Assembly: GCF_042681825.1 (NCBI RefSeq) | Contig: NZ_JBHUGH010000010.1 | Span: 186,001 to 250,000, forward strand | DNA length: 64,000 bases | Reading direction: 5' to 3' | Source: Halodurantibacterium flavum | GTDB taxonomy: Bacteria > Pseudomonadota > Alphaproteobacteria > Rhodobacterales > Rhodobacteraceae | Part shown: in pieces, positions 8,339 through 17,689 of the stretch | Layout: each line of letters opens with the position of its first letter | How positions within the stretch are numbered: the stretch's first letter is position 1 | The notes under the pieces: model-generated | Seen by the model: only the letters and a program-made list of their open reading frames with translations | The model's database searches: none | What the model was told of the DNA's origin: nothing | Position numbers and translations under genes: made by a program

Positions 8339-8890
8339 TTACTCGGCGATCAGGGCGGTCAGGATCGCGATGGCCGAGTCGGAATCCCATTCTGCGTCGC
8401 CCGTCAGACGCGCGATTTCCCGCCCCTCGCGGTCAAGGATCACAGTGACCGGCAGCCCCAGCACCCCCATTTCGCGTGCAAGGGCCGATGACGGGTCGCG
8501 CAGCACCGGCAGATGGGTGATTCCCGCTTCGGCATAGAAGCGTTCAATCCCGGGAACGGGGTTGCGGCCGGTCGCCACGGGCACTACGGCCAGATCGCCG
8601 CCGCCCAGCGTCGCCTCCAGCCGGTCGAGCGAGGGCATCTCATGCCGGCAGGGGGCACACCATGTCGCCCAGAAATTCAGGACCACGATCCGGCCCTCGT
8701 AACCCGTCAGATCCTGCGGGGCGTCGCGCTCATCCAGCAGGGCGGCCCGGGGCAGCGGGCGCGGATCGGTGTGAAACACGAGCTTGCGCATGTCGCCTTC
8801 GCGCAGGGCCTCCGCGCCGGTCCCGGCCGCTGCGGCATTTGCACCGAGCGCAATGGCAGTATAGAGGACGGCAAGACGCAAAAGACGCAT
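8339..8890 (-). CDS. TlpA/ResA-like periplasmic thioredoxin
   Basis: A 183-residue thioredoxin-fold protein with an N-terminal signal peptide (hydrophobic stretch at residues 5-22 ending ANAAAAG) and a redox-active WCAPC motif at 77-81. The cis-proline region is GLPVTVIL near residue 147. TlpA/ResA proteins reduce disulfides in apocytochromes or copper chaperones in the periplasm. The gene is divergent from argH with only 23 bases between the two start codons. Its own ribosome binding site (GGAGGG) is clear. Specific partner unknown; cytochrome biogenesis is the usual inference. Confidence 0.88.
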   Translation of the reverse strand: MRLLRLAVLYTAIALGANAAAAGTGAEALREGDMRKLVFHTDPRPLPRAALLDERDAPQDLTGYEGRIVVLNFWATWCAPCRHEMPSLDRLEATLGGGDLAVVPVATGRNPVPGIERFYAEAGITHLPVLRDPSSALAREMGVLGLPVTVILDREGREIARLTGDAEWDSDSAIAILTALIAE

Positions 8891-8913
8891 TTTCCCTCCA
8901 AGGGGTTTCGATC

Positions 8914-10314
8914 ATGACCACCGCCAGCCAGACTTCCTCGAACGCCATGTGGGGCGGGCGCTTTGCCGCCGGGCCCGACGCGATCATGGAGGCGATCAAC
9001 GCCTCGATCGGGTTTGACAGGCGGCTCTATGCGCAGGACATCCAGGGCTCACGCGCCCATGCCGCGATGCTCGCGGCGACAGGCATCATCACGGATAGCG
9101 ACGCAAAGGCGATCGGGGAAGGCCTTCTCACGGTCTTGTCAGAGATCGAGGCCGGCGACTTCCCCTTCCGCACCGAACTGGAAGACATCCACATGAATGT
9201 GGAGGCGCGCCTGAAAGAGGTGATCGGCGAACCGGCGGGGCGGCTTCATACCGCCCGCAGCCGCAACGATCAGGTCGCCACCGACTTCCGGCTCTGGGTG
9301 CGGGATCAGGCCGATGCGGCGATTGGCGGGATCCGCGCGCTGATCGGCGCGCTGCTGGTGCAGGCCGAACAGGGCGCGGACTGGGTGATGCCGGGCTTTA
9401 CCCATCTGCAGACCGCGCAGCCCGTGACGTGGGGGCATCACATGATGGCCTATGTCGAGATGCTGGGCCGGGATCTGGGTCGGTTTCAGGATGCCCGCCG
9501 GCGCATGAACGAATCTCCGCTGGGGGCGGCGGCGCTTGCGGGCACCTCCTTCCCCATCGACCGCGACATGACGGCCCGCGCGCTCGGCTTTGACCGGCCG
9601 ATGGCCAATTCGCTCGACGCGGTGTCGGACCGGGATTTCGCGCTGGAGTTTCTGTCATCGTCCGCGATCTGCGCCATGCACCTGTCGCGTCTGGCGGAAG
9701 AGCTGGTGATCTGGTCGTCGGCCCAGTTCCGCTTCGTGATCCTGTCGGACCGGTTTTCGACCGGGTCCTCGATCATGCCGCAGAAAAAGAACCCTGACGC
9801 GGCCGAACTGCTGCGCGCCAAGATCGGCCGCATCTTGGGGGCGATGGTCGCGCTTTTCACGGTGATGAAGGGCCTGCCGCTGACCTATTCCAAGGACATG
9901 CAGGAAGACAAGGAACAGGTCTTTGACGCCGCCGACACGCTGATGCTGTCGCTCGCGGCGATGGAGGGGATGGTGCGCGACATGGCCGCCAACCGTCCCG
10001 CGCTCGAGGCCGCGGCGAGCGCAGGCTTTTCCACCGCGACCGACCTTGCCGACTGGCTGGTGCGGGAACTGAACCTGCCCTTCCGCGACGCGCATCACGT
10101 GACCGGAACGCTGGTGAAACGCGCCGAGGACAAGGGGTGCGACCTGCCGGACCTTACGCTGGACGAGATGCGGCAGGTTCATCCCGGTATTTCCCAGGAC
10201 GTTTTTGCGGTGCTGGGCGTTCACAACTCGGTCGCGAGCCGGCAGAGTTACGGTGGGACCGCCCCGGATCAGGTGCGCGCGCAGGTCAGACGCTGGAAGG
10301 AGGCCTTGGCATGA
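8914..10314 (+). CDS. argH: Argininosuccinate lyase
   Basis: Last enzyme of arginine biosynthesis: cleaves argininosuccinate to arginine and fumarate. The 466-residue protein carries the fumarase/aspartase superfamily signature GSSIMPQKKNPD near residue 285 and the substrate motifs SRNDQ (near 110) and THLQ with a catalytic His (near 160). The start at 8914 (MTTASQTSSN) leads directly into the conserved MWGGRF; the open frame further upstream lies over the divergent tlpA-like gene and is not used. The stop overlaps the next gene's ATG (ATGA), starting a chain of overlapped genes through lysA. Confidence 0.96.
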   Translation: MTTASQTSSNAMWGGRFAAGPDAIMEAINASIGFDRRLYAQDIQGSRAHAAMLAATGIITDSDAKAIGEGLLTVLSEIEAGDFPFRTELEDIHMNVEARLKEVIGEPAGRLHTARSRNDQVATDFRLWVRDQADAAIGGIRALIGALLVQAEQGADWVMPGFTHLQTAQPVTWGHHMMAYVEMLGRDLGRFQDARRRMNESPLGAAALAGTSFPIDRDMTARALGFDRPMANSLDAVSDRDFALEFLSSSAICAMHLSRLAEELVIWSSAQFRFVILSDRFSTGSSIMPQKKNPDAAELLRAKIGRILGAMVALFTVMKGLPLTYSKDMQEDKEQVFDAADTLMLSLAAMEGMVRDMAANRPALEAAASAGFSTATDLADWLVRELNLPFRDAHHVTGTLVKRAEDKGCDLPDLTLDEMRQVHPGISQDVFAVLGVHNSVASRQSYGGTAPDQVRAQVRRWKEALA

Positions 10315-10511
10315 TACGGTTCATCCTGCTTGTCCCGCTGGCACTGGCCGCCTGCGGCGTCGACGGCCCCCCCCGTCCGGTCGTGGGCGCATCGGTCCAG
10401 ACCCATGGTCCGCGCAGCGCGACAGGCACCGATGTCCTTGTGAACATCGACAACCAGACAGGTGTGTCGGTTTCGGGCGAGGCCCGGATGGGCGTCGTGG
10501 GGCGGCTCTGA
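10311..10511 (+). CDS. Small lipoprotein
   Basis: A 66-residue protein with a short lipoprotein signal: MIRFILLVPLALAAC, where LAAC is a lipobox and Cys15 would be lipidated. The mature part is only about 51 residues and has no recognisable domain. It is translationally coupled on both sides: the ATG overlaps the argH stop by 4 bases, and its own TGA overlaps the ATG of the DUF2834 gene by one base. Small lipoproteins at this position between argH and lysA are familiar from gamma- and alphaproteobacteria (LptM/YifL-like in location), but sequence similarity to LptM is not evident. Confidence 0.82.
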   Translation: MIRFILLVPLALAACGVDGPPRPVVGASVQTHGPRSATGTDVLVNIDNQTGVSVSGEARMGVVGRL

Positions 10512-10828
10512 TGTCGCCGCTGCGGATGGTCTATCTTGCGCTCGCCATATGGGGCGCGGTCCATCCGACGGTGCATCTTCACCGCTGGTTCGGTGAAACC
10601 GGATTCGACCTGCCGCGCCTCTTCGCCGCATGGACGGTGAACGCGGCCACCACCGCCCTTGCCTGGGACCTGACCATCGCCGCCATCGCGCTGAGCGTCT
10701 TTGTCCTGGCCGAGACATTCGTGCGCAAGAACTGGTCGGCCCTTGCCGCCATTCCCGCGACCTTTCTGATCGGCCTTTCCTGCGGATTGCCGCTTTATCT
10801 TTTCCTGCGAACGCGCCCGGTGACCTGA
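10511..10828 (+). CDS. DUF2834 membrane protein
   Basis: A 105-residue protein with three predicted membrane helices (residues 5-20, 40-68, 77-98) and the layout of DUF2834 proteins. The aromatic and charged residues WFGETGFD between helices 1 and 2 are typical. Function unknown. It is embedded between a lipoprotein gene and lysA with one-base TGATG overlaps at both ends, so it is certainly part of the argH-lysA transcript if that transcript exists. Confidence 0.82.
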   Translation: MSPLRMVYLALAIWGAVHPTVHLHRWFGETGFDLPRLFAAWTVNAATTALAWDLTIAAIALSVFVLAETFVRKNWSALAAIPATFLIGLSCGLPLYLFLRTRPVT

Positions 10829-12096
10829 TGGACCATTTTCTGTATCGCAATGGCAGCCTTCACGCCGAGGATGTGCCGGTTTCCGAGATTGCTGCGGCCG
10901 TCGGAACGCCGTTCTACTGCTATTCCTCCGCGACGCTCGAACGGCATTTCCGCCTGTTCCAGGAGGCGCTGGCGCCCTTGCCGAACCTCGTTTGCTTTGC
11001 CGTGAAATCGAACAGCAATCAGGCGGTGCTGCGGCTTTTGGGCAGCCTTGGGGCGGGCATGGATGTCGTGTCGGGGGGCGAGTATCTGCGGGCCAAGGCC
11101 GCGGGGGTGCCGGGCGACCGGATCGTCTTTTCCGGTGTGGGCAAGACCCGCGCGGAAATGCGTCAGGCACTGGCCGGCGGGGTGCGCCAGTTCAACGTGG
11201 AGAGCGAGCCGGAGCTTGTCGCCTTGTCCGAGGTGGCGGCCGGGATGGGGCTGGTGGCGCCCATTGCCGTGCGGGTCAACCCGGATGTCGATGCCCGGAC
11301 GCATGAGAAGATCGCGACCGGCAAGTCGGAAAACAAGTTCGGCATCCCGATTGCCCGGGCCCGGCAGGTCTACGCGCAGGCGGCGGGCCTGCCGGGGATC
11401 GAAGTGGTGGGGATCGACGTCCATATCGGCAGCCAACTGACCGAGCTTGACCCCTTCCGGCAAGCCTTTGCAAAGGTTGAGGAACTGACCCGGGCCTTGC
11501 GGCAGGACGGCCACGATATCCGCAGGCTCGATCTGGGCGGCGGGCTTGGCATTCCCTATGAGCGTTCGAACAGCGCCCCGCCGCTGCCCATCGAATACGG
11601 GCGGATGATTCAGGAAACGCTGGGGCATCTGGACTGCGAGATCGAGATCGAGCCGGGGCGGCTGATTTCCGGCAATGCGGGCATTCTCGTGTCCGAGGTG
11701 ATTTATGTGAAAGACGGCGAGGGGCGTGATTTCCTCATTATCGACGCGGCGATGAACGACCTGATGCGACCGTCGCTATACGGTGCGCATCACGATATCA
11801 TTCCGGTGCTCGAGGCCGCACCCGGTACCGCACGGCGCCCGCTGGACGTGGTCGGCCCGGTCTGCGAGACGGGCGACACCTTTGCCCGCCAGCGCGATCT
11901 GCCCGAGGGCCTGTCGCCCGGGGATCTGGTCGCCTTCCGTTCGGCCGGGGCCTATGGCGCCGTGATGGCGTCGGAATACAACACCCGTCCGCTGGTGCCC
12001 GAGGTTCTGGTCAGCGGCGATCAATTCGCCGTCATTCGCCCGCGCCCGACGTTTGACGAAATCATAAACCGCGATACCATACCGCCATGGCTCTGA
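10828..12096 (+). CDS. lysA: Diaminopimelate decarboxylase
   Basis: PLP-dependent fold-III decarboxylase that converts meso-diaminopimelate to L-lysine, the final step of lysine synthesis. Length is 422 residues. The Schiff-base lysine is K60 in FAVKSN; HIGSQ near residue 202 and the dimer-interface VCETGD near 346 are the other family hallmarks. The start codon overlaps the DUF2834 stop by one base. Cotranscription of argH and lysA through small membrane proteins is common in Proteobacteria. Confidence 0.96.
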   Translation: MDHFLYRNGSLHAEDVPVSEIAAAVGTPFYCYSSATLERHFRLFQEALAPLPNLVCFAVKSNSNQAVLRLLGSLGAGMDVVSGGEYLRAKAAGVPGDRIVFSGVGKTRAEMRQALAGGVRQFNVESEPELVALSEVAAGMGLVAPIAVRVNPDVDARTHEKIATGKSENKFGIPIARARQVYAQAAGLPGIEVVGIDVHIGSQLTELDPFRQAFAKVEELTRALRQDGHDIRRLDLGGGLGIPYERSNSAPPLPIEYGRMIQETLGHLDCEIEIEPGRLISGNAGILVSEVIYVKDGEGRDFLIIDAAMNDLMRPSLYGAHHDIIPVLEAAPGTARRPLDVVGPVCETGDTFARQRDLPEGLSPGDLVAFRSAGAYGAVMASEYNTRPLVPEVLVSGDQFAVIRPRPTFDEIINRDTIPPWL

Positions 12097-12174
12097 GGCG
12101 CGTCCGCGCGCCGGACGGCCCAGTTCGTGGCGCCCATTCCGCGATCCCCTGAAAGTCGTTTCCGGAAAGGGAGC

Positions 12175-14610
12175 ATGATCAAGGCACCATCCCCCGATCC
12201 CAGTGATCCTGCGCTTGACCGGCTGAAATGGCCGCTGCGGCTGACATGGGCGGGGCTGTGGGCCGAGGCCGTGCTGCGCGGCTTCTGGCCGGTCTGGAGC
12301 CTTATGTTCCTGGTGGTGGCGCTGTCGGCATTCGGGGTGCATGACCTCATGGGCGATGGCGCGCTGCTTTGGGGCGCCGCGGGCGTTGCCGTCTCCGCGC
12401 TTGTCCTGATCTATATCGCGCTGCGCCGGTTCCGGCGGCCTGGTGTGACGGAGGCGCTTGAACGGCTGGATCGGACGATGCCCGGCCGGCCTATCTCGGC
12501 GCTCCGCGACAGTCTGGCTGTGGGGGCCGCCGACCCAGCCTCGCAGGCCGTGTGGGAGGCGCATCGACGCCGGATGGCGACGCGGCTGGCGGGGGTTCGT
12601 GCCCCTGCCCCCGATCTTCGTCTGGCAGACCGTGATCCCTATGCGCTCCGCTATGCGGCGCTGCTGGCGCTGGCCGTGGCCGTGCTGTTCGGCGCGCCGC
12701 AGCGGGTGGGGGAACTGGCGGGGTTGTCGGTTCCGGGCCGTGCCGAGGCGCTGGCCGCCGGCCCGGCATGGGAGGGATGGCTGCGCCCGCCGGGATATAC
12801 CGGACGCCCGACGATCTACCTCAACGATGCGCAGGCCGACACGCTGCGCGTGCCCGAAGGTTCCATCGTCACGCTGCGCTTTTACGGCGACGCGGGCGCG
12901 CTCAACCTATCGCACGGGCTTTCCGACCAGCCCGAAGGCGCGGGCGATATCGAGGTGCTCCGTTCCGGCCGGCTGGCTGTGGAAGGGCCCGGAGGGCGGG
13001 AATGGCATGTGGAGGTCATCCCCGACCTCACACCCGTGATCCGCATGACCGGAGAGGCGGTGCGCGAGGCCGGGGGCCAGATGCGCCAGCCCTTCAGCGC
13101 CGAGGATGACTATGGCGTCGTGTCCGGCCATGCCGAGGTGACGCTGGATCTTGCCGCGGTAGACCGGCGCCACGGTCTGGCCCCTGACCCCGAACCGAGA
13201 GAGCCGCTGATCCTCGATCTGCCGCTGCCCCTGACCGGCAACCGGCGCGAGTTTTCCGAGGCGCTGGTCGAGAACCTGTCCGAGCATCCCTGGGCCAACC
13301 TGCCGGTCCGCATCCGCATGGTCGCGACCGATGCGCGCGGTCAGGAAGGCGAGACCGCGGCAACCGCGATGGTTCTGCCGGGCCAGAGGTTCTTTGACCC
13401 GCTTGCGGCGGCGGTGATCGAGCTCAGGCGCGATCTGCTCTGGTCCCGCGACAATGGCCGGCGCAGCGCCCAGTTGTTGCGGGCGATCACGCATCGGCCC
13501 GAAGGGTTCATCCGGAACGAGCGCGCTTTCCTTCTGTTGCGGGTGGCGATGCGGCGGCTCGACACCGAGCTTGCGGCGGGTTTCTCGGTCGAGGCGCGGG
13601 ATGAAATCGCCGAGGCCCTGTGGGAGGTCGCGACCCTGATCGAGGCGGGCGATCTGGACAGCGCGCGCGAACGGCTGGAGCGGGCGCAGGACCGCCTGTC
13701 AGAGGCGATGCGCAATGGCGCGGATGAGTCCGAGATCGCCGAATTGATGCAGGAATACCGCGACGCCCTGCGGGATTACATGCGCCAGCTTGCCCAGGAA
13801 CAGCAGAACGACCCCGACCGCCAACAGGCCGAGGCGCCCGAGATGTCGCTGTCCGGGCAGGACCTTCAGGATCTGCTCGATGAGCTTCAGCGCCTGATGG
13901 AAGAGGGCCGGATGGCCGAGGCGGCCGAGTTGATGGAGATGCTCCGCCAGATGATGGAGAACATGCAGGTCGTGCAGGGCGAAGGAAACGGTGAGGGCGA
14001 TGCGATGCAGGGCCTTGCCGACACCCTGCGCGACCAGCAGGGCCTGAATGACGACACCTTCCGCGACCTTCAGGAACGGTTCGGGGGGGAAGGCCAGGGC
14101 GGACAGGGGCAAGATGGCCTGTCGGAACGTCAGCAGGAATTGCGCGACCGGCTGGCCGAACAGGGCGAGGCGCTGCCGGGCGAGGGTACGCCCGAGGGCG
14201 ATGCCGCCCGCCGCCTGCTTGATGAGGCCGGGCGGGCGATGGACGAGGCTGAACAGGCCCTGCGCGACGGGCGGGGCGGCGACGCGCTGGACCGCCAGTC
14301 CGAGGCGATGGATGCGCTGCGCGAGGGAATGCGTCAGCTGGGCGAGGCGATGGCGCAGGGCCAGCAGGATCAGAACGGCCAGCAGGGCCAGCAGGCCGGA
14401 CGCAGCGATCCCGAAAGCCAGCAGCGCGATCCGCTGGGACGCGAACCCGGCGGCAGCGGCCAGTTGGGCACCGACCAGAACCTGCTTCAGGGGGAGGATG
14501 TCTATCGCCGTGCGGATGAGCTTTTGCAGGAACTGCGGCGCCGTTCGGGCGACCAGACGCGGCCGGACCTGGAACTGGACTACCTGCGGCGACTTCTGGA
14601 CCGGTTCTGA
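12175..14610 (+). CDS. DUF4175 (TIGR02302-type) large membrane protein
   Basis: An 811-residue protein. Residues about 35-85 form two membrane helices, a further hydrophobic segment lies near 155-175, and the middle is a soluble beta-rich region. The C-terminal 270 residues (about 510-780) are extremely rich in Gln, Glu, Asp, Gly and Met with helical repeats such as LMEEGRMAEAAELMEM, ending in a glycine/glutamine low-complexity tract and a short LDYLRRLLDRF tail. This layout matches the alphaproteobacterial DUF4175 family of unknown function. The ATG at 12175 follows GGAAAGGGAG, a good ribosome binding site; an upstream in-frame GTG-type extension is less likely. It starts 78 bases after lysA. 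Confidence 0.85.
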   Translation: MIKAPSPDPSDPALDRLKWPLRLTWAGLWAEAVLRGFWPVWSLMFLVVALSAFGVHDLMGDGALLWGAAGVAVSALVLIYIALRRFRRPGVTEALERLDRTMPGRPISALRDSLAVGAADPASQAVWEAHRRRMATRLAGVRAPAPDLRLADRDPYALRYAALLALAVAVLFGAPQRVGELAGLSVPGRAEALAAGPAWEGWLRPPGYTGRPTIYLNDAQADTLRVPEGSIVTLRFYGDAGALNLSHGLSDQPEGAGDIEVLRSGRLAVEGPGGREWHVEVIPDLTPVIRMTGEAVREAGGQMRQPFSAEDDYGVVSGHAEVTLDLAAVDRRHGLAPDPEPREPLILDLPLPLTGNRREFSEALVENLSEHPWANLPVRIRMVATDARGQEGETAATAMVLPGQRFFDPLAAAVIELRRDLLWSRDNGRRSAQLLRAITHRPEGFIRNERAFLLLRVAMRRLDTELAAGFSVEARDEIAEALWEVATLIEAGDLDSARERLERAQDRLSEAMRNGADESEIAELMQEYRDALRDYMRQLAQEQQNDPDRQQAEAPEMSLSGQDLQDLLDELQRLMEEGRMAEAAELMEMLRQMMENMQVVQGEGNGEGDAMQGLADTLRDQQGLNDDTFRDLQERFGGEGQGGQGQDGLSERQQELRDRLAEQGEALPGEGTPEGDAARRLLDEAGRAMDEAEQALRDGRGGDALDRQSEAMDALREGMRQLGEAMAQGQQDQNGQQGQQAGRSDPESQQRDPLGREPGGSGQLGTDQNLLQGEDVYRRADELLQELRRRSGDQTRPDLELDYLRRLLDRF

Positions 14611-14618
14611 CCCGTCGC

Positions 14619-15209
14619 TCAGGGCCGGGGCTGGATGCCGATTTCCCGCAGGCCATCGTCGAGCCAGAGCCGCGCCATATTGACCTGCTGGGTAAAGCTG
14701 GCGGCGGCCGGGGCGAGGGCGGGCCATTCCCGTGCGATCACAGGCGCCAGAAGATAGAGCGCAAGCAACGCCGCCGCCGCGCCCGTGACAAAGCCGAACC
14801 CCATCCCCCAGCCGCGCCGTTTCCCGGCCTGACGTTCCGCCGTTCGCAGTCGCGCCGTCGCGTGAAGGGTTGCCGTTATGTCGCCGATGTCACGCACCGG
14901 TTCCTCGGCGGTCGCCGCGTCCGAGGGCGGTGCAGGTTCCGGGTCTTTGGTCGTTGCGGCGCGGCGCGCCCTCGCCTCACGCTCGGCCTCTTCGCGCAGG
15001 ATGTTCACGACCGCCGCATCAAGTGGACGGCGCGGCGGCGTGGCCGCGCCCGGGGCATCGCCCGCAAGAACAAGCACATCGTTCAACTGCGCGCCGGTAT
15101 GGAACCAGCCATGCCCGCAGGCCGAACAGACCACGTCGCGCCCCTGCGGCGGAACGGCGTTTTCCTCGACCTCATATTGTGCAGTGCAGTTCGGGCAGAT
15201 CAACCGCAT
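14619..15209 (-). CDS. Zinc-ribbon (MJ0042-type) membrane protein
   Basis: A 196-residue protein. The N-terminus is a zinc ribbon with C5-x2-C8 and C28-x2-C31 (CPNC, CSAC), typical of MJ0042-family zinc fingers. It is followed by a charged, proline-rich linker (residues 55-130), one membrane helix (about 136-156) and a short C-terminal domain. It is divergent from ftsE-ftsX with 151 bases between starts; in Rhodobacteraceae such a protein is regularly found there, suggesting an envelope or division-related role, but no function is established. Ends eight bases after the convergent DUF4175 stop. Confidence 0.85.
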   Translation of the reverse strand: MRLICPNCTAQYEVEENAVPPQGRDVVCSACGHGWFHTGAQLNDVLVLAGDAPGAATPPRRPLDAAVVNILREEAEREARARRAATTKDPEPAPPSDAATAEEPVRDIGDITATLHATARLRTAERQAGKRRGWGMGFGFVTGAAAALLALYLLAPVIAREWPALAPAAASFTQQVNMARLWLDDGLREIGIQPRP

Positions 15210-15360
15210 GTGAAGTGACTCGCCCCTTTCGGCGCCATGGCCCCGGCTTCCGGCATGTTGTAGCAATCGGCCCGGAATTATCCAAGCCTTTGTGTCGGCA
15301 GCGATTGAAAGCCGGGCGACATTCGGCGAAATTGCGGCCAACTCAGCAGGAGCGCATCGC

Positions 15361-16032
15361 GTGATCGACCTACAGAATGTCGCCTACAGCTATGGCGGGG
15401 GCGAACTTCTTTCAGACATTACCTTTCGCCTTGCGCCGGGGTCCTTTCATTTCCTCACCGGGCCGTCGGGGGCGGGCAAGACGACCTTTCTCAAGCTCTG
15501 CTATGCCGAGCTTTTGCCGACGGCGGGACAGATCGACGTCTTTGGCCGGGACGTCCGGGCGCTCGGCCGGGACGATGTGGCAATGGTCCGGCGCAAGATC
15601 GGCGTCGTGCATCAGGATTGCGCCTTTCTCGACCATCTGAGCGTCGCCGAGAATATCGCGCTCCCGCTCATGGTGTCGGGGATGGACCCGCATCCCGACG
15701 ATCTGCGCGATCTTCTGACCTGGGTCGGGCTTCGCCCGCAGGCCGCGGCGCTGCCGCCGCAACTTTCGGGCGGCGAGAGGCAGCGCGCGGCACTGGCGCG
15801 GGCCGTGATCCTTTCGCCCGATGTGATCCTTGCGGATGAGCCGACGGGCAATCTCGACTGGGACATGTCGATGCGGCTTTTGACCCTGCTGGTCGAACTC
15901 AACCGGATGGGCAAGACGGTTCTGGTCGCGACCCATGACCTGAACCTGATCCGAAGCGCCAAGGCGCAGGTCGCGGCCCGTGTGCTGCGCATCCAGAACC
16001 GGCGGCTTCAGCTCGCGGGGGCAGATCTGTGA
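15361..16032 (+). CDS. ftsE: Cell-division ATP-binding protein
   Basis: ABC-type ATPase that pairs with FtsX to control septal peptidoglycan hydrolysis. The 223-residue product matches E. coli FtsE in length. Walker A GPSGAGKT is at 34-41, the signature LSGGERQR near 135, Walker B VILADEPTG near 156. The start is GTG at 15361, preceded by an AGGAG ribosome binding site eight bases upstream; an in-frame start further upstream would add 23 residues without similarity. The stop overlaps the GTG start of ftsX (GTGA). Confidence 0.95.
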   Translation: MIDLQNVAYSYGGGELLSDITFRLAPGSFHFLTGPSGAGKTTFLKLCYAELLPTAGQIDVFGRDVRALGRDDVAMVRRKIGVVHQDCAFLDHLSVAENIALPLMVSGMDPHPDDLRDLLTWVGLRPQAAALPPQLSGGERQRAALARAVILSPDVILADEPTGNLDWDMSMRLLTLLVELNRMGKTVLVATHDLNLIRSAKAQVAARVLRIQNRRLQLAGADL

Positions 16033-16919
16033 AACGACTGGCATTGCTTCTGTCGCTGGGGGAAGGCCCTGCGGACCGGATCGTCCCGCCCTCGGGCTAT
16101 ACCGCGCGACTGACGACCTTCACCGCTGCGGCGATGGCCTTTCTGGCGGTCTTTGCGCTTGCGCTCGCGCTCGCCTCGGGCCGGCTTGCCGACCGCTGGG
16201 AAACGGCCCTTGCCCAAAGCGCGACCGTGCGTCTGTCGGCGCCCGAGGATCAGCTGGGCACGCAGACTGCCGCGGTGCTGGAGGTTCTGCGAACCACGCC
16301 GGGCGTGACACAGGCGCGGGTCATTCCGCCCGAGGAACAGCGCGCCCTGCTCGAACCCTGGTTCGGCCCCGATCTGCCGGTCGAGACATTGCCCTTGCCG
16401 CAACTGGTGGAGGTCGTGGGCAGCGGCTATGACGTGGACGCCCTGCGGCTCCGGTTGCGGGCCGAGGCACCCGATGCGGTCTATGACGACCATACCCGCT
16501 GGCGGGAGCCGCTGGTCAGCGCGGCGAACCGGCTGCGGCTGCTGGCGGCGGCATCGGTCCTGCTGATCCTCGGGGCGGTCGCGGCGATGATCACGCTTGC
16601 CGCCGCCGCCGCGCTATCGGCAAATGCGCAGGTGATCCGTGTCCTGCGGCTGGTGGGCGCGCGGGATGCCTTTATCGCGCAGGCCTTCGTGCGGCGCTTT
16701 ACGCTGCGCGCGATGGGCGGTGCGGCGCTGGGAACGGGTGCGGGGATGCTGGCCATGTTCCTTTTGCCGGCGGCGGACGAGGCAGGGGGTTTCCTGACCG
16801 GCCTCGGGTTTCAGGGCTGGCATTGGGGCTGGCCCCTGCTGATCCCGCTGCTTGCTGGGGGTGTCGGTTACGCGGCGACGCGGGCGGCGGCCCTGCGCGC
16901 CCTGAGGGGGCTGAACTGA
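16029..16919 (+). CDS. ftsX: Cell-division membrane protein
   Basis: Membrane partner of FtsE. The 296-residue protein has the FtsX topology: a first membrane helix at residues 28-50, a periplasmic domain of about 120 residues, then three further helices (about 170-200, 220-245, 265-290). The FtsX-specific motif region LVGARDAFI near residue 215 is present. GTG start overlapping the ftsE stop by four bases. It ends in a one-base TGATG overlap with the acyltransferase gene. Confidence 0.92.
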   Translation: MKRLALLLSLGEGPADRIVPPSGYTARLTTFTAAAMAFLAVFALALALASGRLADRWETALAQSATVRLSAPEDQLGTQTAAVLEVLRTTPGVTQARVIPPEEQRALLEPWFGPDLPVETLPLPQLVEVVGSGYDVDALRLRLRAEAPDAVYDDHTRWREPLVSAANRLRLLAAASVLLILGAVAAMITLAAAAALSANAQVIRVLRLVGARDAFIAQAFVRRFTLRAMGGAALGTGAGMLAMFLLPAADEAGGFLTGLGFQGWHWGWPLLIPLLAGGVGYAATRAAALRALRGLN

Positions 16920-17689
16920 TGCGTTACGCGCTGCAATGGGTCCTGTCGCTTTTGTTCATCATCCAGATGTATCTGGCGATGGCGATCCTTGCGATCTGGT
17001 TCACGCCCTTCGCGATCTTCCGGCGCGAAGCCGTGTTCGACGCTGTCCACACCTATTGCCGCTGGGTCCGCACCAGCGCCCGCGTGATGGTCGGCCTGCG
17101 GTCCGAAATCCGAGGTGAGGTTCCGCAGACAGAGGTTCTGGTCGCGGCCAAGCATCAGTCGTTTCTCGACATCATCCTCATGGTCAGCGTGCTGCCGCGC
17201 CCCAAGTTCATCATGAAGAAGGAACTGAAATGGGCGCCGATCCTTGGCTGGTATGCGCTGCGAATGGGCTGCGTGCCCGTTGATCGGGGCAAGCGGGGGC
17301 AGGCGGTCCGGCAGATGCTGGCCGATGTGCGCAGCGGGCGGCAGGACCCCGGGCAGCTGATCATCTATCCGCAAGGAACGCGGGTCGCCCCGGGGGTCCA
17401 GCGGCCCTACAAGGCGGGGGCAGGCGCGCTTTATGATGAGCTTGGACAGGATTGCGTGCCTGTCGCGACGAATGTCGGCGTGTTCTGGCCGCGTCACGGC
17501 ATATACCGCCGGCCGGGGCTTGCGGTTGTCGAATTTCTGCCGGCCATCCCGGCGGGTCTGCCAAGGGACGTCTTCGTCGCCCGGCTGGAGCGGGAGGTCG
17601 AGAGCGCGTCGGACGCGCTTATGGCCGAGGCGGGTTTCACCAGCAAAGGGGCGACGGATGGAATTGATCACGAACATCGAGGCGCTTGA
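16919..17689 (+). CDS. plsC: 1-acyl-sn-glycerol-3-phosphate acyltransferase-like
   Basis: Membrane-associated PlsC-family acyltransferase of 256 residues, expected to acylate lysophosphatidic acid at the sn-2 position to give phosphatidic acid. The catalytic HX4D motif is HQSFLD with H79 and D84; the substrate motif YPQGTR (variant of FPEGTR) lies near residue 150, and VPVDRG near 118. N-terminal hydrophobic helix at 5-32. It overlaps ftsX by one base and the downstream PPOx gene by 32 bases. Some genomes hold several PlsC paralogues, so this may not be the main one. Confidence 0.88.
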   Translation: MRYALQWVLSLLFIIQMYLAMAILAIWFTPFAIFRREAVFDAVHTYCRWVRTSARVMVGLRSEIRGEVPQTEVLVAAKHQSFLDIILMVSVLPRPKFIMKKELKWAPILGWYALRMGCVPVDRGKRGQAVRQMLADVRSGRQDPGQLIIYPQGTRVAPGVQRPYKAGAGALYDELGQDCVPVATNVGVFWPRHGIYRRPGLAVVEFLPAIPAGLPRDVFVARLEREVESASDALMAEAGFTSKGATDGIDHEHRGA

